Assembly: GCF_001483745.1 (NCBI RefSeq)
Contig: NZ_LQBL01000027.1
Location: forward strand, 248,001-312,000
DNA from: Serinicoccus chungangensis
Lineage (GTDB): Bacteria; Actinomycetota; Actinomycetes; Actinomycetales; Dermatophilaceae
Reading direction: 5' to 3'
Length of the DNA stretch: 64,000 nt
A program made the translations under genes and the position numbers. Below, in pieces: positions 1-6,968 of this stretch; positions within the stretch are counted from its first letter, which is position 1, and the number at the start of each line of letters is the position of its first letter. Under the pieces are notes generated by a model. The model searched no databases, was not told the DNA's origin, and saw only the letters and a program-made list of their open reading frames with translations.

Positions 1-509
1 GCGGTGAGCACCCGCAGGCTCCGCACGTTGTCGGCCGTGGTGCCCCAGGCGACCGAGTGGGCGCCGCAGGCATTGTTGGCGATCATCCCGCCGAGCGTGC
101 ACCGGCTCGCCGACGACGGGTCGGCGCCGAAGGTCAGCCCGTGGCGCTGCGCCGCCGCGACGAGGTGGCCGAGCACGACCCCCGGCTGGACGGTCGCCGT
201 CCGCGCGACCGGGTCGAGGTCGAGGACGCGGTCGAGGTGCCGCGAGACGTCGACGACCACGCCGCCGAGCGCGTTGCCGGCCATCGAGGTCCCTCCCCCG
301 CGCAGCGCCACCGGTGCGCCGGCCTCCCGCGCCAGCCCCAGCGCCGTGACGAGGTCCTGCTCGTCCCGCGGAACCACGACGACGTCGGGCACGACGCGGT
401 AGTTCGACGCGTCGGTGGCGTAGAGCGCCCGCGAGAGCGCGTCCGCGCCGACCGACCCCCGCACCTGCGCCTCGAGGGCCCGGGAGAGCCGGGCGACGTC
501 GTACTCCAT
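1..509 (-). CDS. FAD-linked oxidase (GlcD/D-lactate dehydrogenase type), N-terminal part
   Basis: Only the first ~169 residues are inside the window; the gene continues off the left edge with no stop. The translation (MEYDVARLSRALEAQ...) has the PCMH/VAO-type FAD-binding fold: LRGGGTSMAGNALGG around residues 65-80 and ADPSSASRCTLGGM followed by IANNACGAHS around 125-150, which contact the flavin pyrophosphate. In the family this N-terminus belongs to dehydrogenases of D-lactate, glycolate or other 2-hydroxy acids, often fused to a 4Fe-4S CCG domain; whether that half is present cannot be seen. The ATG at 507-509 has a strong AGGAGG upstream. The gene diverges from the racemase-like gene, and the GntR-type palindrome at 526-539 sits between them, so both are probably controlled together. 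Substrate unknown. Confidence 0.85.
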   Translation of the reverse strand, partial: MEYDVARLSRALEAQVRGSVGADALSRALYATDASNYRVVPDVVVVPRDEQDLVTALGLAREAGAPVALRGGGTSMAGNALGGVVVDVSRHLDRVLDLDPVARTATVQPGVVLGHLVAAAQRHGLTFGADPSSASRCTLGGMIANNACGAHSVAWGTTADNVRSLRVLT

Positions 510-525
510 CTGTCCTCCTGACGAT

Positions 526-539
526 GATTGTCTACAATC
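526..539. promoter_or_regulatory. GntR/FCD-type operator, copy 1
   Basis: GATTGT-CT-ACAATC is a perfect dyad (6-bp arms, 2-bp centre) in the gap between the divergent FAD-oxidase and racemase-like genes. The same palindrome recurs at 3624-3637 and, as GTTGT-CG-ACAAC, at 6865-6876. FCD-subfamily GntR regulators commonly bind sites of the form TTGT-N2-ACAA, and such a regulator is encoded at 1346-2068. Binding by that protein is inferred. Confidence 0.75.
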
Positions 540-587
540 TACGCACCAGCCGGCCGAGGACGACGGCCGCCGTCGACAGGGGTGAGC

Positions 588-1349
588 GTGAGCACGATCG
601 GGATCCTCTACCCCGGCCACAGCGCCGAGGACGACTACCCGTGGGTGGAGGGGGTGCTCCGCGAGGCGGGGTATGCCGTGCGCCTGCCGGTCGCGCACAC
701 CAGCGTCGGCGAGGACGCGCACCGGGTCGACGCGCTGCTCGACCTGGGCGGTGCGGCGCGGCTGGCCGAGGGTGCCGACCGGCTGACGCGCAGCACCCCC
801 TGCGACGCGCTCGTGTGGGCGTGCACCTCGGGCAGCTTCGTCTTCGGCTGGGAGGGGGCGCACGAGCAGGTGGGCGGGCTGGCCGCCCGCACCGGGCTGC
901 CGACCACCTCGACCTCGCTCGCGTTCGTCCGGGCCGCGCACCGGCTGGGGCTGACGCGGGTCGCGGTGGCAGCGTCCTACCCGCACGACGTCGCCTCGGC
1001 CTTCGTGACCTTCCTGGGCCGCGCCGGCATCGAGGTGACCGCCCTGGGCAGCCACGACATCCTCACCGCCGCCGAGGTCGGCACCCTGGGCCGTGAGCAG
1101 GTGCTGGCCCTCGCCGACGGCGTCGACCGCACCGGGGCGCAGGCGGTACTCGTCCCGGACACCGCCCTGCACACCCTGCCCTGGCTAGCGGACCTGGAGG
1201 CCCACCTCGGGACCGTCGTGCTCACCGCCAACCAGGTGAGCCTGCACGACGGGCTGGCGCTGCTGGGCGAGGTGCCGGCGGTGCCGGGGCTGGGGCGGCT
1301 CTTCGCGGAGCCCCGCCGCCCCGCGCCGACGGACGGGGCGGCGGCATGA
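588..1349 (+). CDS. Asp/Glu racemase superfamily protein (maleate isomerase / EutA / arylmalonate decarboxylase-like)
   Basis: A 253-residue protein with the two-lobed Asp/Glu/hydantoin racemase fold. The first catalytic loop is intact (VWACTSGSF, Cys79). The equivalent second loop reads LVPDTALHTL with Asp191 where isomerases and racemases normally carry the second Cys, so a two-cysteine racemase or isomerase mechanism looks unlikely; a decarboxylase-like or EutA-like role is possible. The GTG at 588 is chosen because AGGGGTGAGC precedes it and the conserved core (STIGILYPGHSAEDDYP) begins there; GTG 582 is also possible. The stop overlaps the GntR start (ATGA), so the two are translationally coupled. 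The neighbours (oxidase, aldehyde dehydrogenase, aminotransferase) suggest a step in catabolism of an organic or amino acid; the exact reaction is not recognisable. Confidence 0.75.
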   Translation: MSTIGILYPGHSAEDDYPWVEGVLREAGYAVRLPVAHTSVGEDAHRVDALLDLGGAARLAEGADRLTRSTPCDALVWACTSGSFVFGWEGAHEQVGGLAARTGLPTTSTSLAFVRAAHRLGLTRVAVAASYPHDVASAFVTFLGRAGIEVTALGSHDILTAAEVGTLGREQVLALADGVDRTGAQAVLVPDTALHTLPWLADLEAHLGTVVLTANQVSLHDGLALLGEVPAVPGLGRLFAEPRRPAPTDGAAA

Positions 1350-2068
1350 GCGAGCCCGGGACCGAGGTCGGCGTCCCGGCGCTGCGACCGGTGCCGCGCG
1401 AGTCGACCCCGAGCATCGTCGCGGCGCGCATCCGCGAGGCCATCGCCAGCGGGGAGATCGCCCCCGGCAGCCAGCTCGGCGAGGTGGAGTACGCCGCGCG
1501 TCTCGGCGTGAGCCGCGGCCCCCTGCGCGAGGGTCTGCAGCGGCTCTCTCAGGAGGGCCTCTTGGTGGCCCACCGCAACCGCGGCCTCTTCGTCGTCGAG
1601 ATGACCGACGACCGGGTCCGCGACCTCTACCTCGCCCGGGCGGCGGTCGAGCGGGCCGCGGGGGACCGGATCCACGAGACCGACCCGCAGGAGGCGAGCC
1701 AGGCCCTGCTCGCCGTCGTGGACGACATGGCGGCCGCCGCGGCGACCGGCGACGTGCGCCGGGTGTCCACGGTCGACATCCGCTTCCACCAGGTGCTGGT
1801 GGACCGGGCCCGCAGCCCGCAGCTGTCCCGCTTCCACGCCACCCTGCTCACCGAGACGCGGATGTGCATCCACCTGCTGGAGCCGACCTACGCGGTGGAC
1901 GAGGAGCGCGTCGGCGAGCACCGGGAGATCGCCCGGTCCTTCACCCGGGGCGGGGCTCGCCGCACCGACGCCCTGCTCGTCCGGCACATGCGCGACGCCA
2001 TGCACCGCCTCACCGGCTCGCCGCGCGGCAGCCTCGGCCCGCCGGTGGCGGGGGCTCAGCCGTCCTGA
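1346..2068 (+). CDS. GntR family transcriptional regulator (FCD subfamily)
   Basis: A 240-residue regulator. Residues ~15-85 form the GntR winged helix (IVAARIREAIASGEIAPGSQ, then LGVSRGPLREGLQRLSQEGL); the C-terminal half is an all-helical FCD ligand domain with its metal/ligand histidines (IRFHQVLV, EHREIARSF, RHMRDAMHRL). It starts by a 4-nt overlap inside the racemase-like gene and overlaps the 3' end of the convergent aldehyde dehydrogenase gene by 13 bp. Palindromes at 526, 3624 and 6865 in front of the neighbouring divergent genes are the likely binding sites, making it a local, probably autoregulated repressor whose ligand would be the pathway substrate or an intermediate. Family assignment is firm; the effector is unknown. 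Confidence 0.9.
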   Translation: MSEPGTEVGVPALRPVPRESTPSIVAARIREAIASGEIAPGSQLGEVEYAARLGVSRGPLREGLQRLSQEGLLVAHRNRGLFVVEMTDDRVRDLYLARAAVERAAGDRIHETDPQEASQALLAVVDDMAAAAATGDVRRVSTVDIRFHQVLVDRARSPQLSRFHATLLTETRMCIHLLEPTYAVDEERVGEHREIARSFTRGGARRTDALLVRHMRDAMHRLTGSPRGSLGPPVAGAQPS

Positions 2069-3594
2069 GCGGGCCGCGGCCCGGCGATCCCGACGTACTT
2101 GAGCTCGAGGAACTCCTCGATGCCCACGGCGCCGCCCTCGCGGCCCAGTCCGGACTCCTTGATCCCGCCGAAGGGCGCCGCGGGGTTGGACACCACGCCC
2201 TGGTTGAGACCGACCATGCCGGACTCCAGCGCCTCGGCCATGCGCAGCGCCCGGTCCAGGTCGCGCGTGTAGACGTAGGACACCAGCCCGAACGGGGTGT
2301 CGTTGGCCAGGCCCACGACCTCGGCCTCGGTCGTGAACGGGGTGAGCGGCGCGACCGGGCCGAAGATCTCCTCGCTGCCCATCCGGGCCTCCGGGGACAC
2401 CCCGGTCAGCACGGTGGGCGGGTAGAACCAGCCGTCCCCGCCGGGGGCCTCGCCCCCGGTGAGCACCTGCGCACCGCGCTCGACCGCGTCCTGCACCAGC
2501 TCGCGCACCTTGTCCAGGGCGGCCTCGTCGATGAGCGGACCGACCGTGACGCCCTCCTCGGTGCCGGGGCCCATCCGGCGCCGGGACATCTCCTCGGCGA
2601 GCCGCTGCCCGAAGGCCTCCGCGACCGACTCCTGCACGTAGATCCGGTTGGCGGCGGTGCACGCCTCGCCCATGTTGCGCATCTTGGCCGCCATCGCGCC
2701 CGCGACGGCGTCGTCGAGGTCGGCGTCCTCGAAGACGATGAAGGGGGCGTTGCCGCCCAGCTCCATCGAGGTGCGCATGACCCGCTCGGCCGCCTGCTCG
2801 AGCAGGACCTTGCCGACCTTCGTGGAGCCGGTGAAGGACAGCTTGCGGGCCAGCCCGGAGCGGATCATCGGTTCCATGACCGCACCGGCGTGGGTGGTGG
2901 TGACCGCGTTGACGGCACCGGCGGGCACCCCCACCTCGGCCAGGACGTCGACGAGGGCCAGCATCGACAGCGGGGTCTGGTGGGCCGGCTTGATGACGCT
3001 GGTGCACCCCGCGGCGATGGCGGGGGCGATCTTGCGGGTGCCCATCGCCATGGGGAAGTTCCACGGGGTGATGAGCAGCGAGGGCCCGACCGGCTGACGC
3101 AGGAGCAGGAAGCGCCCGTCGCCCGCCGGCGACCTCTGGTAGCCCCCCTCGATGCGCAGCGCCTCGCCCGCGAAGTGGCGCAGGAACTCCGCGGCGTAGG
3201 TCACCTCGCCCTTGGCCTCGGCCAGCGGCTTGCCCATCTCCAGGGTCATGACCAGGGCCAGCTCGTCGGCGCGGTCCATCACCGCCTGGTATGCCGCGTT
3301 CAGCCAGTCGGCGCGCTGCCGGGGCGAGCTCGCGGCCAGCTCGGCCTGCGCCTGCGCGGCGGCCTCGAGCGCGCGCATACCGTCCTCGGGTCCGGCGTCG
3401 GCGACGCTCGCGAGCACGCGGCCGGTCGCCGGGTCCTGCACGTCGAAGCGCTCCCCCGAGGCGGCCGGCACCCACCGACCGCCGATGAAGAGGTCGGTCG
3501 GGACGCGGTCCAGGGCGGGGTCCCGGTCCTGCTGCTCCCGCGGGCTGCTCCCCCGGTCCTGCGACGTCTGCTCGACGGGTCCTTCGGCGCTCAC
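2056..3594 (-). CDS. NAD(P)-dependent aldehyde dehydrogenase (succinate-semialdehyde dehydrogenase-like)
   Basis: A 512-residue ALDH-superfamily enzyme. Visible hallmarks are the Rossmann/oxyanion segment TPWNFPMAMGTRKIAPA, the general base in MELGGNAPFIVFEDAD, the catalytic Cys312 in GEACTAANRIYV and the C-terminal FGGIKESGLGREGG. Overall it most resembles GabD-type semialdehyde dehydrogenases, with an N-terminal extension of ~30 residues. The GTG at 3592-3594 has a near-perfect AGGAGGTCGTC ribosome site. It is transcribed divergently from the aminotransferase with a GntR-type operator between them. Pairing with a class III aminotransferase suggests the classic route amine to semialdehyde to acid, as in GABA-like catabolism, but substrate specificity cannot be read from sequence; betaine-aldehyde or other semialdehydes are alternatives. 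Confidence 0.88.
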   Translation of the reverse strand: MSAEGPVEQTSQDRGSSPREQQDRDPALDRVPTDLFIGGRWVPAASGERFDVQDPATGRVLASVADAGPEDGMRALEAAAQAQAELAASSPRQRADWLNAAYQAVMDRADELALVMTLEMGKPLAEAKGEVTYAAEFLRHFAGEALRIEGGYQRSPAGDGRFLLLRQPVGPSLLITPWNFPMAMGTRKIAPAIAAGCTSVIKPAHQTPLSMLALVDVLAEVGVPAGAVNAVTTTHAGAVMEPMIRSGLARKLSFTGSTKVGKVLLEQAAERVMRTSMELGGNAPFIVFEDADLDDAVAGAMAAKMRNMGEACTAANRIYVQESVAEAFGQRLAEEMSRRRMGPGTEEGVTVGPLIDEAALDKVRELVQDAVERGAQVLTGGEAPGGDGWFYPPTVLTGVSPEARMGSEEIFGPVAPLTPFTTEAEVVGLANDTPFGLVSYVYTRDLDRALRMAEALESGMVGLNQGVVSNPAAPFGGIKESGLGREGGAVGIEEFLELKYVGIAGPRPAQDG

Positions 3595-3623
3595 GACGAC
3601 CTCCTGGTGATGCGGTACGTTCA

Positions 3624-3637
3624 GATTGTCAACAATC
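3624..3637. promoter_or_regulatory. GntR/FCD-type operator, copy 2
   Basis: GATTGT-CA-ACAATC is a perfect dyad in the 66-bp gap between the divergent aldehyde dehydrogenase (GTG ends 3594) and aminotransferase (GTG 3661) genes. Except for the two central bases it is identical to the palindrome at 526-539. Its position allows simultaneous control of both promoters. Confidence 0.77.
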
Positions 3638-3660
3638 TACCAATCCCAGGAGAGTCGACC

Positions 3661-4911
3661 GTGGCGCACCTCAGCCCGATGCTCAAGCAAGCCACTCCCG
3701 TCATCGCCGACCGCGGCGAGGGCGCCGTGATCTTCGACGAGCAGGACCGCCGGTACCTGGACTTCACCGCCGGCATCGGCGTGACCAGCACGGGTCACGC
3801 CCACCCCGACGTGGTGGCGGCCGCGCAGGAGCAGGTCGCCAAGATCATCCACGCGCAGTACACCACGGTCATGCACCGTCCGCTGCTCGACCTGGTCGAG
3901 CGCATGTCCGAGGTCCTCCCCGAGGGCCTGGACTCGATGTTCTTCGCCAACAGCGGGTCGGAGGCGGTCGAGGCCGCGCTGCGCCTCGCCCGGCAGGCCA
4001 CCGGCCGGCCCAACATCGTCGCCTTCCACGGGGGCTTCCACGGGCGCACCGTGGCGGCCGCCTCGCTGACGACCTCGGGCACCAAGTTCCGCTCCGGCTT
4101 CGCCCCGCTCATGCCGGGCGTCGCGGTCTCCCCCTTCCCCAACCCGACGCACTACGGCTGGAGCCAGGAGCAGGCCACCGACTTCGCGCTGCGCGAGCTC
4201 GACCACCTCCTGCAGACGGTGACCGCGCCGCAGGACACCGCGGCCTTCCTCGTCGAGCCGGTCCTGGGCGAGGGCGGCTACGTCCCCGCCTCGGCCGAGT
4301 TCCTCGCCGGGCTGCGCGAGCGGGCCGACCGGCACGGCATCCTGCTCGTCGTCGACGAGGTGCAGACCGGCTGGGGGCGCACCGGCCGCTTCTGGGGCCA
4401 CGACCACTTCGGCGTCCGGCCCGACGTGCTCATCACCGCCAAGGGGATCGCCTCGGGCTTCCCGCTGTCCGGGATCGCCGCGTCGCAGGAGCTCATGGGG
4501 CGGGCCTGGCCCGGCTCCCAGGGCGGCACCTACGGCGCCAACGCGGTGGCCTGCGCCGCGGCGCTGGCGACCCTTGACGTCATGCGCCGCGAGGACCTCG
4601 TGGGCAACGCGGCGGCGCGCGGCGAGCAGCTGCGCGGGCGCCTCACCGCCGCCGCCCGGGAGCACGCCGAGATCACCGACGTGCGCGGGCTGGGGCTCAT
4701 GCTCGGCTCGGAGTTCCGCACCGCGGACGGCGAGCCCGACGGCGCCACGGCGACGCGCGCCCAGCAGGCCGCCGCCGAGCACGGCCTGCTGCTGCTCACC
4801 TGCGGCGCCTGGGGCCAGGTGGTGCGCTTCATCCCCGCCCTGGTGGTGACCGAGGAGCAGGTGGACGAGGCCGGCGACCTGTGGCAGAAGTCGCTCGCCG
4901 ACGTGCTCTGA
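3661..4911 (+). CDS. class III PLP-dependent aminotransferase (GabT-like)
   Basis: A 416-residue fold-type I aminotransferase. It shows the class III signature: YLDFTAGIGVTSTGHAHP near the N-terminus, MFFANSGSEAVEAALRLARQ, FHGGFHGRT, LLVVDEVQTGWGRTGRFW and the PLP lysine Lys261 in ITAKGIASGFPLSG. It would move an amino group from an omega-amino compound to 2-oxoglutarate or pyruvate, forming a semialdehyde for the divergent aldehyde dehydrogenase. The GTG at 3661 is chosen for its CCCAGGAGAGTCGACC ribosome site; the next Met is at residue 7. GABA, beta-alanine and ornithine are all possible amino donors. Likely controlled by the operator at 3624. Confidence 0.88.
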   Translation: MAHLSPMLKQATPVIADRGEGAVIFDEQDRRYLDFTAGIGVTSTGHAHPDVVAAAQEQVAKIIHAQYTTVMHRPLLDLVERMSEVLPEGLDSMFFANSGSEAVEAALRLARQATGRPNIVAFHGGFHGRTVAAASLTTSGTKFRSGFAPLMPGVAVSPFPNPTHYGWSQEQATDFALRELDHLLQTVTAPQDTAAFLVEPVLGEGGYVPASAEFLAGLRERADRHGILLVVDEVQTGWGRTGRFWGHDHFGVRPDVLITAKGIASGFPLSGIAASQELMGRAWPGSQGGTYGANAVACAAALATLDVMRREDLVGNAAARGEQLRGRLTAAAREHAEITDVRGLGLMLGSEFRTADGEPDGATATRAQQAAAEHGLLLLTCGAWGQVVRFIPALVVTEEQVDEAGDLWQKSLADVL

Positions 4912-4962
4912 CCCGGACGCGCTCCGACCGCCGAGTGGCCCCGGGTCGCCCCGGGACGACGC

Positions 4963-5020
4963 CGACTGCACCGGGTATGTCGTGGAATCGCCCTGGAGGA
5001 CGACATGTCCGGTGCAGTCG
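4963..5020. repeat. long imperfect inverted repeat (RNA hairpin) 3' of the aminotransferase gene
   Basis: The arm at 4963-4983 pairs with 5000-5020: twelve perfect pairs (CGACTGCACCGG with CCGGTGCAGTCG), two positions that become G-U pairs in RNA, then seven more pairs, around a 16-nt loop. With the separate hairpin at 5041-5090 it fills the gap between two convergent genes. Probably a termination or mRNA-protecting structure, or a REP-like element. Confidence 0.6.
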
Positions 5021-5040
5021 CGCGCCGAGAGGTCGAGGCG

Positions 5041-5090
5041 CACGACCGGAGCCCGTGACCACCTCAGGGTGGTCACGGGCTCCGGTCGTG
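5041..5090. terminator. bidirectional terminator hairpin
   Basis: A perfect 23-bp stem (5041-5063 with 5068-5090) closed by the 4-nt loop TCAG, one base from the BCCT stop codon at 5092. It lies between the convergent aminotransferase and BCCT genes. No poly-T tract follows, as is common for actinobacterial terminators. Confidence 0.8.
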
Positions 5091-5091
5091 G

Positions 5092-6837
5092 TCAGGACCC
5101 GGCCGTGGGCTGCCTGCTCTCGTCCTCGGCGTCGTCCTGCTGCGCCGCCGGGACGCCGTTCTCGGCCTCCTCGCGCTGCCGGGCGGCCTCCTCGCGATGC
5201 CGCTCGTCCTCCCGCTCGACGATTTCGATCTGCTCCTGGGGCGTGACCGTCGGGTCGCCGTGCTCGACCCGCTTCTTCTCGGCCCGCAGGCCGGCGAAGA
5301 GGGCCGGGATCATCGCGAAGACGAGGATGAAGATCGGGAGCCCCACGACGGTGATGACCTCCTGGAGCGCCGGGAGGGCCTCGTCACCGCCGAGGACGAT
5401 GAGCAGCGCGGCCAGCGCACCGAGGCAGACCGCCCAGAACACGCGCTGTCCGACCGGGCCCTCGTCGTTCTCGCCGCTGCACAGCATGTCGATGACCAGG
5501 GCCGCGGAGTCGGCCGACGTGGCGAAGAAGAGCGCCACGATGACGATGACCAGGCCCTGCAGCAGCGTCGTCAGGGGGAAGTTCTCGAAGAAGGTGAACA
5601 TCGCGAGCGGCACGCTCTCGGCGACCGCCGCGGAGATCGGCCCGCCGTCACCGCCGATGCCGTCGATCTCCATCGCCGACCAGCCGAAGATGACGAACCA
5701 CACGAGGGTGAACAGCGTGGGGGCCACGAGGACGCCGCCGACGAACTCCCGGACCGTGCGGCCCCGGGAGATCCGGGCCAGGAAGACTCCCATGAAGGGT
5801 GCCCAGGTGACCGTCCAGGCCCAGTAGAAGACGGTCCACCCGGCCTGCCAGCCCCAGCCGTCGGCCTGGGTGGCGTTGGCCAGCGCGTCGTTCCAGAAGG
5901 CCAGCGAGGGCAGGGCGGCCAGGTAGTTGCCGGCGCTCTCGATGAGCGAGCGGAGCAGGAAGACCGTCGCGCCCCCGGTGAAGAGGACGAAGAGCATCAT
6001 GCCGACGGCCATCCCGATGTTGAGGTTGGACAGCCGCTTGATGCCCTTGTCCAGACCGACGGCCACCGACGTGGTCGCCACGGCGGTGAGCACGGTGATG
6101 ACGAGGACCCGGACGAGCACGCTGTCACCGACGCCGGTCAGCTCGGACAGGCCGGCGCTGATCTGCGAGGTGCCCAGACCCAGGCTGACCGCGAGGCCGA
6201 AGAGGGTGCCGAGGACGGCGAAGACGTCGATGGTCCTGCCGATCGGGCCGTGGATGCGCTCCTTGAGGAAGGGGTAGAACACCGAGCTCACGCGCATCGG
6301 GAGGTCGTAGCGGTAGATGAAGAAGCCGAAGGCCAGCCCGGGGAGGGTGAAGATGGCCCACGTGTGCAGACCCAGGTGGTAGAGCGCGACGTTCATCGCG
6401 TCCTCCGCCGCCTGGGCGCTGTAGGGCTCCACGTCCGGGAAGGGCGGGGTGGTGAAGTGCGAGATGGGCTCGGCGACGCCCCAGAACATGAGGATGGTGC
6501 CGATGCCGCCGGCGAAGAGCATGGTGAACCAGGAGACCCGGGTGTAGGCCGGGACCTCGTCGCCCTTGCCGAGCTTCAGGTCGCCGTACTTGCTGCTGGC
6601 GATCCAGATGAGGAAGATGAGCCACACGGTGACGCCGAAGATGAAGAACCAGCCGAGGTTGGTCGTCACCCACGTGCGGGCTGCGGCGAAGCCGTCACCG
6701 ATGCTGGCGGGGAAGATGAGCAGCAGGGCCAGGATGAGGACCATCAACCCGGCCGAGGTGAAGAAGATCTGAGGGTTGGTCTTCAGGCCCAACCGGCGTG
6801 CGAGGTCGTCCACGGTCGTCTCCTTGGGGTCGCGCAC
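5092..6837 (-). CDS. BCCT family transporter 1 (betaine/choline/carnitine type)
   Basis: A 581-residue integral membrane protein with about 12 predicted TM helices and the BCCT core: the glycine-rich segment MLFAGGIGTILMFWGVAEP in the third helix and the aromatic-box region with TVFYWAWTVTWAPFMGVFLA followed by RISRGRTVREF. BCCT carriers import quaternary ammonium compounds driven by Na+ or H+. The C-terminus is a charged Glu/Arg/Gln-rich tail, as in osmo-sensing members. Two starts are plausible: GTG 6835-6837 without a clear ribosome site, and GTG 6811-6813, preceded by AAGGAGACGACC and preferred on that ground. The GntR-type palindrome at 6865 lies just upstream, so this carrier probably feeds the locally regulated catabolic genes. 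Substrate is inferred: choline, a betaine or a related compound. Confidence 0.88.
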   Translation of the reverse strand: MRDPKETTVDDLARRLGLKTNPQIFFTSAGLMVLILALLLIFPASIGDGFAAARTWVTTNLGWFFIFGVTVWLIFLIWIASSKYGDLKLGKGDEVPAYTRVSWFTMLFAGGIGTILMFWGVAEPISHFTTPPFPDVEPYSAQAAEDAMNVALYHLGLHTWAIFTLPGLAFGFFIYRYDLPMRVSSVFYPFLKERIHGPIGRTIDVFAVLGTLFGLAVSLGLGTSQISAGLSELTGVGDSVLVRVLVITVLTAVATTSVAVGLDKGIKRLSNLNIGMAVGMMLFVLFTGGATVFLLRSLIESAGNYLAALPSLAFWNDALANATQADGWGWQAGWTVFYWAWTVTWAPFMGVFLARISRGRTVREFVGGVLVAPTLFTLVWFVIFGWSAMEIDGIGGDGGPISAAVAESVPLAMFTFFENFPLTTLLQGLVIVIVALFFATSADSAALVIDMLCSGENDEGPVGQRVFWAVCLGALAALLIVLGGDEALPALQEVITVVGLPIFILVFAMIPALFAGLRAEKKRVEHGDPTVTPQEQIEIVEREDERHREEAARQREEAENGVPAAQQDDAEDESRQPTAGS

Positions 6838-6864
6838 GGGACAGCGCAGTATGCTGATTGTCTA

Positions 6865-6876
6865 GTTGTCGACAAC
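6865..6876. promoter_or_regulatory. GntR/FCD-type operator, copy 3 (with adjacent half site)
   Basis: GTTGT-CG-ACAAC is a perfect 12-bp palindrome with consensus RTTGTCNACAAY shared with the sites at 526 and 3624. A further half site GATTGT lies at 6856-6861, nine bases to the left. Both lie directly upstream of the BCCT gene. A tandem arrangement such as this often gives cooperative binding; that is inference. Confidence 0.7.
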
Positions 6877-6968
6877 GCGACCATAGCGAGAAGGTCACGC
6901 CCTGGCTACCTCCGCGCCGGGCAGGACGGCAACGAATCGGCAACGATGTGCGGCCTGCGGCCGCCCTC

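Noticed and set aside
977-3475. Very long minus-strand open frame (832 codons) and similar long frames elsewhere (for example 1864-3660, 3637-5076, 47357-49882)
   Set aside because: High GC removes stop codons; these are Arg/Gly/Ala-rich shadows of genes in other frames with no domain sense. Only 3661-4911 of the frame starting at 1864 is real.
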